Below are positions 63,669 through 64,000 of a stretch of 64,000 nt of DNA, piece after piece; position 1 is the first letter of the stretch, and each line of letters begins with the position of its first letter. The position numbers and the translations under genes were made by a program. A model generated the notes under the pieces. It saw only the letters and a list, made by a program, of their open reading frames with translations, made no database searches and was not told the origin of the DNA. Source of the DNA: Rhododendron vialii (lineage: Eukaryota > Streptophyta > Magnoliopsida > Ericales > Ericaceae); contig NC_080564.1 of NCBI RefSeq assembly GCF_030253575.1, forward strand, positions 4,818,501 through 4,882,500. The letters run 5' to 3'.

Positions 63669-64000
63669 CTAAATGTTATCTAACCAGTCAAGAATACTGT
63701 CTTGAGAGCCAAACTGCAAATCCTGCAAACAAAGAAGAGAAACTTGAGGATATTATCAGGTCAAATGTAGTAAACGATTTAGCAGTCGAAAGCCTGGGAA
63801 AAAAGCTTACTGGAAGGTTATCTGGTGCGGTATCCAGTTCTAGGTTTTCAAGATCAGCAACTCCACAACCTACATTACCATCTACCCCAGAAATATCATC
63901 TCGAGCAAAGGCATTGAAAGAACCATAATTTAGTGCAGGATCATCAAGACCAACACAGGAACCAAAAATCTCATCGCATAACAATGAGTCATCCGCATCA
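63669..64000 (-). CDS. Last two exons of an unidentified gene (acidic C-terminus)
   Basis: From the right edge an exon runs to 63811 and ends at a good donor (CCA|GTAAGC). The last exon is 63722-63669 after a TTTGCAG acceptor. The joined C-terminus of about 80 residues has no stop before TAG. It is acidic and low in lysine (LLCDEIFGSCVGLDDPALNY, DLENLELDTAPDNLP) and ends DLQFGSQDSILDWLDNI. Clean splicing and coding texture support a real gene. I do not recognise the family; an acidic tail of a transcription regulator is one guess. Confidence 0.65.

Overview
This window is nuclear DNA from a flowering plant, most likely a eudicot. It is AT-rich, has GT-AG introns with TATA-type promoters and CT/GA-rich leaders, and carries plant-specific gene families (sieve element occlusion, RGLG, B3) among many small plant transposons. 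I could not place it to genus. All gene models were made by reading exons and joining splice sites in phase by hand.

Layout. 1-9.1 kb holds two tandem minus-strand sieve element occlusion (SEO) genes. Copy A runs off the left edge after five exons; copy B is complete with seven exons. A small minus-strand gene of unknown function lies at 13.1 kb. A minus-strand RGLG-type E3 ligase gene at 16.0-19.4 kb keeps every exon but has two in-frame stops and a damaged RING. 20-25 kb is repeat-rich, including a solo LTR with exact target duplication. SURF2 (minus, five exons) occupies 25.2-28.7 kb and faces a plus-strand locus at 29.5-31.4 kb with two B3-like domains separated by a stop codon. A 5'-truncated LINE sits at 34.5 kb. 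SGF29 (minus, nine exons including one of 14 nt) spans 35.8-42.0 kb. 42-56.9 kb has no gene I can support; it holds MITEs, a complete TRIM, a foldback element and LINE tails. A GT17 glycosyltransferase gene (plus, two exons) is at 56.9-59.0 kb, and the last two exons of an unidentified minus-strand gene are at the right edge.

The genes do not form a pathway. They act separately in phloem sealing (SEO), ubiquitination (RGLG), ribosome-related or nuclear roles (SURF2), SAGA chromatin reading (SGF29) and Golgi glycosylation (GT17).

The most unusual signal is three Mutator-like foldback elements (2.7, 11.5 and 48.4 kb). They share one internal module of about 90 bp, repeated in alternating orientation, but have unrelated terminal repeats. 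Second is a TRIM family present in three states: complete element, solo LTR in an SGF29 intron, and a 66-bp tandem array of its LTR-primer-site junction type.
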